The notes under the pieces: generated by a model | Told to the model about the DNA's origin: nothing | Seen by the model: the letters and a program-made list of their open reading frames with translations, nothing else | Database searches by the model: none | Made by a program: the position numbers and the translations under genes | Source of the DNA: Mangifera indica | Lineage: Eukaryota; Streptophyta; Magnoliopsida; Sapindales; Anacardiaceae | DNA: 64,000 nucleotides | Direction of reading: 5' to 3' | Assembly: GCF_011075055.1 (NCBI RefSeq) | Contig: NC_058137.1 | Coordinates: 4,268,771 to 4,332,770, forward strand | Shown: positions 12,311 through 23,872 of the stretch, piece after piece | Position numbering within the stretch: position 1 is the stretch's first letter | How the letters are laid out: every line of letters starts with the position of its first letter

Positions 12311-12460
12311 TTTTTCCTCTTCATCAAATTGCACAATAAAGGACAAAAGCCAAAATTTTTTTTTTTTCTCTTTATCAAATTGCACAATAAAGGACAAAAA
12401 CCAAAATTTTTTTTTTTCTCTTTATCAAATTGCACGATAAAGGACAAAAACCAAAATAGG
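12311..12460. repeat. Three-unit tandem repeat, about 51 bp per unit
   Basis: Three consecutive near-identical units each contain ATCAAATTGCAC, ATAAAGGACAAAA and CCAAAAT; the first two end in long T runs and the third unit does not. The unit anchors lie at 12325, 12376 and 12426 (spacing 51 and 50). The array starts immediately after the tRNA-Leu terminator region. Confidence 0.9.
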
Positions 12461-12762
12461 TTTGAGAAGACATGATAGTTTAGAATTGAAGAAAGAGAAA
12501 ATATTACACAATTTCCAACATTTTGTCAAAATCGTACCTCTTTTTTTTAATCAGTATTTGACTGTTCAATACACCCTATTCCAGCCTATCAATTATTTAC
12601 TAAATAGTAGTATTTCATATTTTATATAAATTTCTTTTATCTTATATTTGACCACATTTTGATTAAAATAAACGGCGAATAATACATAGAATTTTTAAAA
12701 TAGCTCAATATTTGTACAACTGTTTATAGCTTATTTTCGAATCATATGTCACATATATATAT

Positions 12763-12811
<49 letters not shown>

Positions 12812-13863
12812 ATAATTATAACATTCTATCATATTTGAATATGAGCAAGTCCCGGATTTAACCAAGCTTTGAAGAGATATGGAGATTAATTAGTGGGCTA
12901 ATTAAGTGAGGTTGCGTGCGTAATCAAACTCTTTGGAAGATACTTGTAATAAGATAAGATAAGATAAAATTAGAGAGGCATTGGACTTACTTGTTCAGAA
13001 GCTTCCTTTTATTTAATAATAAGTCTCTTAAATTTTCTTATTCCATTATCTGATTTGGGTAATCAAATTTCCCCAGTTTTCATTTGAAAATTTGCAAATG
13101 TTTCGCGGAGGTCGACATAGCCAAGAGCAAAGAACATTATTGCTAATTGATTATTCATAAAACTAATAAACTTCTACATCAATGAAAAAGCTAAATTATT
13201 AAATTAAAAATTAATTTCCAATTGTTAGAGACGTGTACAGGTAGAGGCGATTAGTGGGCAAGTTGGAGGATAATTTAATGGAACAAGACTTTGGAAACAT
13301 GTGTGCACGCCCGTGAAAGGTGAAAGGGAAATGTTATATAGCCCAATAGGTAACTTGAGTAACAAAAAGATACGATATAAAGATGAAAGTTTGGATTCGA
13401 AGTTTTTTTAACGATATATCAATATTATACTTTAGATTGATTTAGATAATAATTGTGAAATTAATTATTAAATTTAAAATTTTATTTATTTAACGTAATT
13501 GATTTAATTTTGAAAGAATGATAAATTTAAACTAGGTTTTTTAATCATTAAAAATATAAAAATCACATAGAAGAAAGTCAAAGCCTTTAAACTAAAAAAG
13601 AATATTTGTGGCTTCATGGTTTGGCTAAACATTAAGGGTCTTTTGAAGTAATATTTTGTATGATTTTGGGTCGAATGGATTGAAATCTAAAAGAGAGACT
13701 GGGAGAGGCAATGTCTGAGGAAGAATGTGTAGTTTGAGGGCTGAGGTGGTGGTTTGGTTGAATAAATTTCTATAAAGTCAAAAGGATCGGGCATGCTGCA
13801 AATGGCAATTAATAAAACAAGCTGTCCATTTCCTCGCAAAATAGTCAACACTTTTTTCATTTC
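12461..13863. other. Spacer and likely promoter region of the PAN-domain gene
   Basis: A+T-rich, with an (AT)n microsatellite at 12752-12804 interrupted once. No gene recognised. The last few hundred bases should hold the promoter of the PAN/B-lectin gene, but no clear TATA element was identified. Confidence 0.4.
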
Positions 13864-13917
13864 ATGCCGCTTACAAATCTCGACTCGATCCTTATTTTCT
13901 CCCGACGACTTTGCGCC

Positions 13918-15402
13918 ATGAAAAACCCAACCCACCCAGTGACTCAACCTTCTGCAGCTCACTTCCTTCTTTTATTATTTTCGATTCTCTTCGCATTTGC
14001 GTGTCTACGAACTGAAGCCATTGTGCAGGAGCTCCTCGAGGGATTTAAAGCAACCCCAGATCTTTCAGTCTCGTCATTTCAAGCTCTTCTCAGCGATTCA
14101 ACCGCCACTTTCGCACTCGGTTTCCTCCGAGTCAACTCAAAAGAACTCGCTCTCGCTATCCTTCACATGCCCTCTTCAGAACAACTCTGGCTCGCCAACC
14201 CGAATCAGTTGGCGCCGTGGTCAGACCGAACTCAACTTGTCTTCAATGGTAGTCTTGTAATATCTGGTCCAAATGGAGGGGTAATTTGGTCGACTGGAAC
14301 TCAAGGCCACAGAGTTGTACTTCTTAATTCATCCAATTTGCAAGTACAGAAGCTCGACGAATCCTCCTCCATTCTCTGGCAAAGTTTTGAAAGTCCCACA
14401 AATACCCTTGTAGAAAACCAAAATTTCACAAGCAACATGTCACTTGTTTCTGCGAACGGGCTCTATTCTATGCGTTTAGGCAGCAACTTCATCGGTTTAT
14501 ACGCGAAGTTTAATGAAAAATCGGATTCAGAGCAGATTTATTATAGACACAAAGCAATGGAAGCTAAGGCAAATATAATCGAAGGACAGGGACCGATTTA
14601 CGCCAGGGTCAACTCGGACCGGTTTCTGGGTATGTATCAAGTTGGTACAGTTCCTCCGGTAGACATGCAAACCTTTAACAGTTTTCAAAGAAATATAACG
14701 GGATTCGTCTTCCTCCGGTTAGAACCGGACGGAAATCTTAAAGCTTATTATTGGAATGGGTCGAAATCGATATTGGATTACCAAGCCATCTCTGACACGT
14801 GTGAGTTGCCGAGTCCATGCGGTTCGTACGGTTTGTGTAGAGACAGGTCCGGTTGCTCTTGTATTGATAACCGGACGGATTATTCCTCCGGTTCGTGCCT
14901 TGCATCAACGAGTTCCGGTGATTTTTGCGGTGAGGGTGAAGATGAGTACTGGGTTTTGAGAAGAAACGGTGTGGATTTACCGTTTAAGAAGCTGATGAGG
15001 TACGAAATGACGTCGTATTTGGAGCAATGTGAGGAATTATGTGAGAACAACTGTAGTTGTTGGGGTACGGTGTATAATAACGGGTCCGGATTTTGTTACA
15101 TTTTGGATTATCCGATCCAGACGCTGCTGGGTGTGGGTGATGAAAGTAAGATGGGTTATTTTAAGGTGAGGGAGGGTGCAGGGAAGAAGAAAATTGATGT
15201 GGGTCTTGGGGTTGGGATCGGGTTGGTATGTGGGGCCATAGTTGTTTTGATTGGGGCGATTTCATTTGGAAGCTACAAGATGTGGATAAAGAAAAGAGGG
15301 GTTAGACGGATCTTGGAAGATGAGGATGAGATCTTACCCGGTCCGTATAAGGATCTCGGGTCGGGTAGTTTTAAGTCCATTGAGATGGTTAACACTAGAT
15401 AG
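13918..15402 (+). CDS. PAN/B-lectin domain receptor-like membrane protein without a kinase
   Basis: Single-exon gene of 494 residues, of the type of Arabidopsis At5g03700. Its ligand and pathway are unknown; the domains imply carbohydrate or protein binding at the cell surface. Residues 1-34 are a signal peptide with an LLLLFSILFAFAC core. A bulb-type (mannose-binding) lectin-like region follows, with IWSTGTQGH and ILWQSFESPTNTL, the typical WQSF motif. Then come an EGF-like Cys cluster from about residue 295 (CELPSPCGSYGLC), a PAN/apple domain at about 336-423 with CEELCENNCSCWG, a transmembrane helix at about 428-453, and a 41-residue tail starting KMWIKKRGVRR. The protein ends there: no kinase domain follows. 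I chose the ATG at 13918 over the in-frame one at 13864 because it places the signal peptide near the N-terminus. Confidence 0.9.
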   Translation: MKNPTHPVTQPSAAHFLLLLFSILFAFACLRTEAIVQELLEGFKATPDLSVSSFQALLSDSTATFALGFLRVNSKELALAILHMPSSEQLWLANPNQLAPWSDRTQLVFNGSLVISGPNGGVIWSTGTQGHRVVLLNSSNLQVQKLDESSSILWQSFESPTNTLVENQNFTSNMSLVSANGLYSMRLGSNFIGLYAKFNEKSDSEQIYYRHKAMEAKANIIEGQGPIYARVNSDRFLGMYQVGTVPPVDMQTFNSFQRNITGFVFLRLEPDGNLKAYYWNGSKSILDYQAISDTCELPSPCGSYGLCRDRSGCSCIDNRTDYSSGSCLASTSSGDFCGEGEDEYWVLRRNGVDLPFKKLMRYEMTSYLEQCEELCENNCSCWGTVYNNGSGFCYILDYPIQTLLGVGDESKMGYFKVREGAGKKKIDVGLGVGIGLVCGAIVVLIGAISFGSYKMWIKKRGVRRILEDEDEILPGPYKDLGSGSFKSIEMVNTR

Positions 15403-16700
15403 TTTCAAATTAGTTTATTTAATAGTGCAAATTTTGTCCTGCCTTTTCTACCGTTGGATTAAAATATAGAGAAATTTTGAATGGCTTGATATTTTATGAA
15501 AAATTTTTTTTTAGACAATTCGTTGAAACTTTTTGGGCATAGATAAGAGTGTTACAGATTAATTCACTTCGAGTGAATCTCATATAATTTATAAATAGTA
15601 TAGTTGCCTCATTACAATTAACATCCCATGCAAGATGGTAGTTAGATATAAATAAGAACTTTGGGGAGATCATAAGATATTTGTATTATAGGGGTGTAAA
15701 TTGAATAATCACTTGTAACTAGGCTTATGTTAATAAATATTGAGTCAAGTTTGAGTTTGAACTTACCGTTTATCCACTTGATGAGATTATAAACTTACGA
15801 TTTGAGTCAAATAAAATATCACTAAGTTGATAAAAAGTTTTATATCCCGTATTTATATCCATAAAATATTATTTATTAACTCTAAATATAAGGGCTAACT
15901 AATAAATATATAAATGGTAAAATTTCAATATAATACTTTTAAAATTAAGTTTGAAACAATTTTTCAAATTGAGCTCGATAGAATTATTTTTGTATTGAGC
16001 TTGAGTCAAAACTTTAACAGTTTGACAAGTTTGAGCTCTAACTTAAGATAATCCAGCTGAGTTCAAGATAAATACTACTCATTTTAGCTTAATTTGGCTC
16101 AATTATAACTCTGGTTGGTTAAACAAAATTTGATAAAAATATTGAAAATAAATTGACTTAAAGGATGGCATATGTTTATGGGGGTAGTTGGATTTGATTT
16201 GACAAAAACAAACATCACTGAGATGATACAAGAGTTGTTGATAGTTTTTTTGAGATGACCAAAGCCGCCAAGCATCCGAATACAAATAGGATCCAATTCA
16301 ACATGAAGACATTTTGCTGAGGACTTTAAATAAATAAAAGAATTGACTATAAGGAATGGTACAAAGTAGGGGTACACTTGAGTTGAGTCGAATACAAATA
16401 TGGATTGGTTCAAATTTAGGAAGTCAAGATTGAGCTTTATTGCGAGATTGCTTGAGTTAAAATGTAATGCGAAAAGAAGAATAACGGTCATTGGTGATTA
16501 AAAAGAAAAATTATTAAAGATGATGAATATATAGTTAGAAAAAGATGAATCTATTGATAACTTTACGATAACTTGACAAAATATAATCGACTCAACTTAA
16601 ATTCAAAATAGGTGTACATTCAAGTTCAGAGCAAACTTGCTTAGGTCCCACCCTAATATAAAGCTGAGCTAACACATAATAAAAAAAGTTAGATCCCATC
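15403..16700. repeat. Spacer with dispersed GAGTTTGAGCTC-type repeat remnants
   Basis: No gene recognised. Around 15690-16110 and 16370-16650, motifs such as GAGTCAAGTTTGAGTTTGA, TTGAGCTCGAT and TTTGAGCTCTAACTTAAG recur. The same vocabulary recurs at 51350-51800 and in the arms of the inverted repeat at 58970-59720. This suggests decayed copies of one repeat family. Boundaries are approximate. Confidence 0.45.
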
Positions 16701-16736
16701 CTCTGGGATGCACTCCAAACATCATGGGTTGTTGTA

Positions 16737-16853
16737 GGCCCAACTGTTATTGGGCTTTAACGGCTTGAGATGAAATTACTTGGGCCGGATCTGAAAATTG
16801 CCAGCCCAATAATAAACACTCGAAGAACCTTCATGTTTCAATGAAAACCCTAA
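16737..16853 (+). promoter_or_regulatory. Site II / telo-box promoter of RLP24
   Basis: Four Site II cores (TGGGCY on either strand) lie at 16737-16742, 16751-16756, 16781-16786 and 16803-16808. A telo-box AAACCCTAA follows at about 16845-16853. This pair of elements is the known signature of plant ribosomal-protein and ribosome-biogenesis promoters in dividing cells (Site II is bound by TCP factors). There is no evident TATA box. Confidence 0.8.
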
Positions 16854-17033
16854 TAAAAAGCGCGAGGCAGATGACACAGCCTTTTCCTCACCTGCAACTC
16901 TTCTTTTCTACATGTAAGTTTCTTGAGTTTTTATTTTTAATGGTTTTAAATTCTAAACTAATTATATGAATTTTGACGACTTCTGGTTTGATGATTTGTA
17001 GGAATTAGCGTTTGGGGTTAAGTTGACGATAAG

Positions 17034-18695
17034 ATGAGATTAGAGAAGTGTTGGTTCTGTTCTTCTACTATATATCCAGGGCATGGTATTCAGTTTGTTC
17101 GGAATGATGCAAAGGTAAGAATTTAATTTCTATTATATGGGTTTTCAGGTTTTATTTTTGGTGATTTTGTTAATGTTTGTTTAATATATTTTTCAAGGGT
17201 TTTTCTTATACTGTGTATTTAGTCATACTGTTTTAGGGTTCTGTGTTCTGATAGATAGGATAGAGTCGGGGCCAAATAATTATGACGCTTGATTGTCGTA
17301 TTTCCTGCGTTTTAGCCTTTGTATGAACGTTAAGCAGTGAAATTTGTTTCTTCATATTTTTATGAAACTTGTTGATCTCCATGTAAAATATGATTTAAGG
17401 AATAGTGAAGGTATTCAAAAGTTTAGGGACTAAATTAAAAAACCTGGATATTTCAGAGAAAGCTAAAAACCCAACCATAGTCCATAAATTACCTCAAAAA
17501 CTAAGAAACAGTCACAGAGCTAACATATTCTAGACAGTGCTGCTTCTCATTATGATGGAACCGTTTCTATTTAGCAAAACTGAGGCTGTGGTTTGTTGAT
17601 GGCCCTTTTATTTGTAATGACTTTTGTAATATAGGTGGGAGCAAGTTTGCGAGAGGTATATTTTGTAATTAGTTGTTCCAATTGGTTCCTAGGTGCCTTC
17701 CAAACCTTTACATAGTCTTTTCCTAAGGTATATTACAATTTCTTATCAAAATAAATAAAGGAAAAGGACATCACTCTGAAATTTAACAGTTCATGATAAT
17801 GAAATTTCGTGGTACAACTGTTCTTCGAATATACAGATATATCTTTAATTTCATAGTGCTCAGCAGCCAAACACGGACAGCCCACAATAACTATTGAACT
17901 TCAGTTGTTATTATACGGAAGGTTTAAAGAGTGTCTGCTTAGTAGAATTTAAATCTAATATTGAACTGGATTATGTATCTCTTAAAAGGCATTGATTAAT
18001 CTTTATGTTATTTTTGCAATGTGTTTAGAATGTTCAGTTATCATTGGCTTTGCATATAGCACCTGACAAGTGATCCTTTTCTAGATATTCCGATTTTGTA
18101 GATCCAAATGCCACAAAAACTTCAAGATGAAGAGGAATCCTCGTAAAGTAAAATGGACCAAGGCCTATAGGCGGTTGCATGGGAAGGACATGACACAGGT
18201 GAATATACTTGGTTTTGTTATCTTGTTCTGCTGTCTTCCTAGTTACACGAGCATTATTGTTTGAACGATTATGGAAACATTGAATGTTGATCTTTTTTTT
18301 GTTGTTTCAAGGACTCAACCTTTGAATTTCAGAGGAAGCGTAATAGGCCAGAGAGATATGACAGAAATCTTGCAGAAAACACTCTAAAGGCTATCAAGAA
18401 GATTGATAAAATCAGAGTGACCAGGGAGGAAAGACACCATAAACAGAGGTTTGTTACCTTCTTTCATTGTTAAATCAGGTTTTATCTACCAATCAAATTC
18501 TGATTGGAAAATTCTTGCAGGATGAAGGGGAAGAAAGCCAAGGAACAGAGAGAGGCAGCAATTGAATTGGAGCAAGGAATCCACCTTGTCAAAGCTCCAT
18601 CAGTTCTCAACCAGGATCAATCTCTCACTCTTCCAAAGGTCAAAGTCAAGGTCACCCAGGCACAAGCAGAGGAGAATTATGCCATGGAAGAGTAA
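17034..18695 (+). CDS. RLP24: RLP24, ribosome biogenesis protein (L24e family)
   Basis: Nucleolar pre-60S assembly factor that occupies the RPL24 site and, in yeast, is later exchanged for RPL24 in the cytoplasm with the help of the AAA-ATPase Drg1. Exons are 17034-17114, 18085-18198, 18312-18448 and 18521-18695, giving 168 residues. The N-terminal L24e zinc-binding fold shows Cys6, Cys9, Cys32 and Cys36 (CWFC and CRSKC). [18 protein letters not shown] follows, then a basic helical C-terminal extension ([30 protein letters not shown]) that distinguishes RLP24 from RPL24. A likely 5' UTR intron runs from 16914 (CAT|GTAAGT) to 17001 (TTTGTAG). The reading frame is intact, and the promoter architecture supports active expression. 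Confidence 0.95.
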
Positions 18696-19100
18696 TTTTA
18701 GTTTTTGGGTGTATTTTTTGCTCTCTCAGTTTTATGTTTACCAAATATATCGTATTCATAGCTCTGTCCGAGTGTCAAAAAGTGTGTTGGCTGTTGCAGT
18801 GAAGGTTTTCCATGAAATTTTAGTTGTACTTGCCTGATAAAGCTTTTTTTTTTTTTTTCATAGTTCTATTGTATTTGTACTTCATCTTTTGGGCGTTTTC
18901 TTTGGTGATGATCATTTTTGTTCTTTTTTCCATCATTAGAAAATCGATTGTCATGTTTGTTAGAACCGAATTTGATAGCAGAAAAATGTCTGTGTATTCT
19001 TTTAAGGAGGCAATTATGTCTATTTGTTTTGAGTTGGATTGAATGGTTTTCAGACATTCTCACTGTCAACTGATATCAAGTTACAGATGAAGGTGAAGAG
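18696..19100 (+). other. RLP24 3' UTR and downstream flank
   Basis: T-rich sequence after the RLP24 stop with no coding potential I can support; it includes an uninterrupted T run at about 18846-18859. The transcript end is not determined. Confidence 0.35.
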
Positions 19101-19239
19101 GTTGAATTTCACCTATCTACGTAGATCTCCAGAAGAAGTTATGATATTTTGAATTGGTCACGAACCATTGCGTGGTAATATTAGTGAATTTATTACTGGT
19201 AATTATCTATAGGGCATTTAAGAACTTAAAGCCTTCCTC

Positions 19240-20260
19240 AACTAGCAGAAAATTTGACATAAAGGATGTCGGTAGACCGAATTAGTTTCTGGGCCTTGAA
19301 AGCTCCCTAGATCAATATGAATGTCATCTCTCTCGGGTCTCATCAGAAATCAATAATGCCTTCTTGTGGTTGCTAAGAAAGCTCATTATGCGTGCAAACT
19401 ATCAAGTGTTTCATATGGTCTAAAACAGTCTATTAGAGCCTTGTTTGACAAGCTAAAATCATCTATGTTGAGCAGAGTTTTGTACAATTTAATTGTAGAC
19501 TCAATCTTGTTTGTGCTTAACAATGAGGAAATGATTTTTCATATCCTCATTCACGTAGATGCTATACTCTTAGCAGGGATAGATTCAACTTATGTACAGA
19601 CATTGGTGGCAGGCTTAAATTCCCATTTTCCTCTTAAGAATCTAGGAGAGTTAAACTACTTCTTGGGTCTAGAAGCACATGGAACTGCAAAATGTTTGCT
19701 TATTTGTCAATCTAAGTATGCCATTGATCTTTTCATTAAAACACAAATGCACAGTGCTACAAAATTGTATATAAATGATGGTGAATTGTTTGAAGACCGT
19801 GCCTATAAGCACAATAGGAGCTCTTCATTACTTAACAATAGACTTGATATAAGTTTTGTTGTAAACAAACTAAGTCAGATTCTGAAAGCTCCCATTAGGC
19901 GCCAGCGATTGACATGTAAGTGTCATTTTGGTGAAAATCTCGTTTAATAGAGCTCTAGGAGAGTAGTTGTTATTTCCTGAACAGAAGTTGAATACAAGGC
20001 TCTGAGCCAAGCAATAATTGAAGTACTTGGGCTAGAAATCTATTCGAAGAGTTAAAAAGTTAAACTCTATAGAAAACGTCATACTTTGGTGTGATAATCA
20101 GAGTGTTGGTTCTTCGGCAACCAATCTTGGTTTTGAAATATTTTAAATTACTGGATTACAATTTACAACATTCAAGAGCCTAGTTTGACTTACCAAAAGC
20201 TAAAAATCATAAATGAAGTTGTAGAAGCAGCAAAGATCAATGTTGGTGTTCAGAAGAATC
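19240..20260 (+). pseudogene. Ty1/copia retrotransposon remnant (reverse transcriptase and RNase H)
   Basis: The open frame at about 19366-19947 matches copia reverse transcriptase: SYGLKQS, HVDAILLAG, PLKNLGELNYFLGLE, and QSKYAIDLFIKTQM. The catalytic YVDD position reads HVDA, so it is inactive. Further along, TEVEYKALSQAIIEVLGLE (about 19985-20040) and WCDNQS are RNase H motifs, interrupted by stops and frameshifts. Upstream, about 19265-19360, a partial FLGLES-like segment suggests a second scrambled piece. No LTRs recognised. Confidence 0.85.
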
Positions 20261-20621
20261 ATTTCATGAATTCATAGTTGTCAAAGAAACATTGCTTCTG
20301 GTGTAAACATGTTTATATATTCATTCAATTTATAGTCCTTATAGATGCCTACATTTTCTTCTTCTTTTAGTTTGTCTGTTGCTTTACCTTTTGGCGTGTT
20401 AACTTCTTCATAATCCTTTCAGATCCTAAAAGTAAAAATAGGGCAATCATATGCTTGAAGAACAAGACAACTCAAAGCCTCTGTTTTAGATTGACGTTTT
20501 GCATGCTGCAAAATTAATGTCAGAAACTGGCGTTAACATAAAGTTGCATAGTTTTTAAGCTGATCGATTCTTATGAGTACATGCATCCCTACAAAATTTT
20601 ACAGAGACTTCTACGTATAAA
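20261..20621. other. Spacer, no feature recognised
   Basis: Sequence between the copia remnant and the first MITE copy. No gene or repeat structure seen. Confidence 0.3.
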
Positions 20622-20785
20622 ACAATATTATATGTAAATATTTTTTAATATATAATTGGATATATAGATAATATGTTATCATATTATTAAGTATTATTTT
20701 ATTCTAAATTTAAAGTCGCCTAGTTACATAACAAATAATTTACGTACCTAATTATTTACTTAAAAATATATTCATATAGTTTTGT
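20622..20785. mobile_element. Short MITE, family 1, copy a (diverged)
   Basis: Carries the family core in order: ATATTATATGTAAATA, TTTAATATATAATT, GATATATAGATAATATGTTATCAT, TATTATTTTATTCTAAATTTAAA and TAGTTACATAA. The right terminal repeat is poorly preserved. Confidence 0.55.
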
Positions 20786-21514
20786 CTATAAATATAATTC
20801 AAGGTTTTGGAATTATTTTGATTACCTTCAATATTGAGGAGATTGAGTGTGAACATTGGCAAACATTATTATGAGTAGAACTTAAGCAATTATACCATCT
20901 TTGTGTATCAAGAAAGGAGAGAAATTATTATTATTATTGGCAGAAGTGGCATAAATAAATCTTATTTATTTCATAATTAACAAACTGACCACTGTCTCTA
21001 CAAGCAAATATCAAGCCACTCAATCATGGCTAAATCAAGGAGTTAATTTTGTATTGTTTTTACTTAATTAGTGCAATCTTCGATGTTATATGGGTGAGGG
21101 GTCCATTTTTTATGCTTAAAATTTATTAAATTATTGATTGGCTGGAGTTCCAGGATGAGAAGAAATTCCAATGTTGGAAAAACTTGTAGAAAATGTAAAC
21201 AGGTGGCCCATGAATAAAGTACGAAAACCTTATTGCTTATGAAAAGAATATGAATCAATGCTTCATGAGCTTGAGAACTCATATAAGAAGAAGAAAAGAA
21301 TAAATTCTTGGCTGGCTTCTGTTGTTCACGTTGATGATTCTTAGATTATTGCTCCTTCTCTCCGTTAATAATCTTGCAGGTTTTCATTGTTTTGTAAAAA
21401 GTGTTGCTTAAAGAGATGGGTTAACATTTTGATAAAAGTGTCTTAAAGTTATCTTTTTAAGACAAAAGGTAGTTTAGTTATCCATCCGAATCTGAACCCT
21501 TTAAAAAAAAAAAA
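20786..21514. other. Spacer, no feature recognised
   Basis: A+T-rich sequence. A 72-residue ORF on the minus strand at 21064-21282 has no recognisable similarity and is not called. Confidence 0.3.
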
Positions 21515-21665
21515 AATGTTATGTGTACGTATTTTTAATATATAATTTAAAGATATAGATAATGTGTCATTATGTGATTGAATATTTCGTTATCTTTAAT
21601 TTAAAATAATTTAACCATGTAATAATATATCATCTGTATATTCAAATTGAATATAAAAAAGGGTA
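21515..21665. mobile_element. Short MITE, family 1, copy b
   Basis: Begins TGTTATGTGTACGTATTTTTA, continues with GATATAGATAATGTGTCATTATG and TTTAATTTAAAATAATTTAACCA, and ends CTGTATATTCAAATTGAATATA. The ends are inverted repeats of the family type (TATGTGTACCTATTTT). Confidence 0.65.
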
Positions 21666-23234
21666 TATGAATTTATTACAAACTTAATATTGATGTAAAA
21701 GATAAACATGATTATGATAAATAACAATCCAACAACTTCTAATGCAAAATTAAGTTATTATAACGTAAAACATAAGATTGAGTAAGCATTAGTGTCATAA
21801 ATCTGTACCCTAAACCATTAAATAAAATGATAGACTGATAATCAAAATTGGATTGTGGATCTTTGATAGCCATCTTACACCAACAATCATTTTTATGATG
21901 ACATATTTTGAGAGTAGATTTCGTAAAATTTCTGAAGGAAAAAGAAATTTACATTTATTTGGACAAGATCAACCTTATGAATTTTTAGGAGTGGACGTGA
22001 AAAGGGTGCTTAATATGGATAACAATATCGGGATTTAGGGGTAAACTATCAAATTTATTCTACCGAAGAGAACAAACTTTTTTCCAAAGGAATGAAATTT
22101 TTATTTTTTAAAGAGATCTAAACTTCAAAAATCTTTATTTAAAAACTAAATATTTGCTTTTTTTTTTTTGTGATAACCAAAGATTTCGTCCGTATTTATT
22201 GAACAAATAAATTTAAAACACAATAATCAGATCTACAATCATTATATCAGATAAGTTAAAGTTTCATAAATGTGACAGAGGTTGAAACTACTGCTATTTA
22301 TTATTGAATGTATTAAACTAATTATCTTACTTATAAAACAAAATAAAATAAAACAAATTATTCTATTTACCTTTGTTTAGTACCATCAATAGAAAATATT
22401 GAAAGTTTGGTTTTTTTTATAAAAAAATTTGAAAGTTCAATTCCTTGTAAAAAAAAAAATTAAGAGTTTAATTTATTCAATTAAAAAACAAAATTCGGTT
22501 CTTTTAATAAAATAATGTAATAGTCCAATATCTTTAGGTATTGTTATTCTTATGAACATCTCTTATCATTGGAGACAAAAATGGTGGTAATTCATAAATT
22601 TTCTCTCTATGAGAACTAAACTTGTAATTAAGACAAAATTTCCTAATTACATTAACTTAAACACCTAAGAATCATGTATAAATTAATGTACAAATGTACA
22701 CAAAAGAGAAAGCTAGAAATTTTATGTATATATAGAGGTTGCTCTCACATTTACCATCTTGTTCATTTTTATTTAAAAAAAAAAAACATTTTTCATATAG
22801 ACTTCCTTATTCTCATTTACAAATGTGCAGAGATTTAAGCTGAGTGTAGGCTGAATAAGTGGAAGTAATTGAAGGGCATATGGATGGAATAGTGTTTTCA
22901 CTATTTCCCTGGAACCTTTAATTATAATCACATAAATCTTCAGAAAATTGAAATAATTTAAATTTTTAATAGTAAAAAAAAGGACTTTCGGCATGGGAGG
23001 AAGTAATATTGTCGTATCTCATCATGAACATAATTCTCATAAAAAATACCTTGCTTTCCAAAAGTGATCATAGTTTCTGCATGCATGATTTGTTTTTCAT
23101 AATTCACATTTTATGCAATCGTCAATGTCATATTCTGATTATCTCTATCTTGCTCAAGACTTGGAGACAAGTTTGTCTTTATCGTCATCTACACAGATTT
23201 GGAGGACAACCCCAAATAACTAATCAATTTAGTA

Positions 23235-23281
<47 letters not shown>

Positions 23282-23707
23282 TAAATTTTATAAAAAAAAA
23301 AATTATTTATATATATATGTATGTATGTATGTATATATAATGTGATGGGTTTCTTCTTTAGTTTGAGTTACCAACATATATCACATGTTTATTCAAAAAA
23401 TTAAAATGGTAAAGTGTTTTGAGAGGAAGAAAATAAGATTGTAAGGTTAAAATAGGAGAGTTATAACAATTTCATTGAGGTGTGAGGAGAGCAACAAATA
23501 CATTAGTTGGTAACAAGATTAGTACAAACGATAAATACGGTGAATGAATGTGATATTATTCATTACAAAAATGCAAATAAAGGACAAGATTTTTAAAGTG
23601 ATTCTTCCGATAGATCAAAAGCCTATATACAAAGGTGGAAGGTTGGGAAATTGTACTTACTCCTTATTTATTAGCTAACTTCACTCCTACTTAACCTTCA
23701 AAATTTC
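21666..23707. other. A+T-rich spacer
   Basis: No gene recognised. An (AT)n microsatellite lies at 23240-23280, followed by a short (ATGT)n run at about 23317-23332. ORFs at 21853-22038 and 22773-22994 are short, without similarity I can name. Confidence 0.35.
23240..23280. repeat. (AT)n microsatellite
   Basis: Uninterrupted AT dinucleotide run of about 40 bases. Confidence 0.9.
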
Positions 23708-23872
23708 TATAAAATTACATATATCTATTTTAAATATATGAATAAGTATAAAGATCATTAAGTGATTATGTTATTTAAAATTAAGAATAAAATAATATTC
23801 AATTATATAATGATACATATAAATGTATACCTATTTATATATTTAAAATTGATACACATAATATTACATTTG
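23708..23872. mobile_element. Short MITE, family 1, copy c (reverse orientation)
   Basis: On the minus strand it starts GTAATATTATGTGTATCAAT and contains AAATAGGTATACATTTATA, TATTATTTTATTCTTAATTTT and TTTAAAATAGATATATGTAAT at the far end. The two ends are inverted repeats. Confidence 0.7.

Noticed and set aside
13864..13917. Upstream in-frame ATG of the PAN-domain gene
   Set aside because: It would add 18 mostly non-hydrophobic residues before the signal peptide, so the ATG at 13918 is preferred.
21853..22038. 61-residue ORF with WIFDSHLTP, faintly like a copia protease start
   Set aside because: The DSGA core is missing and nothing else in the neighbourhood resembles copia.
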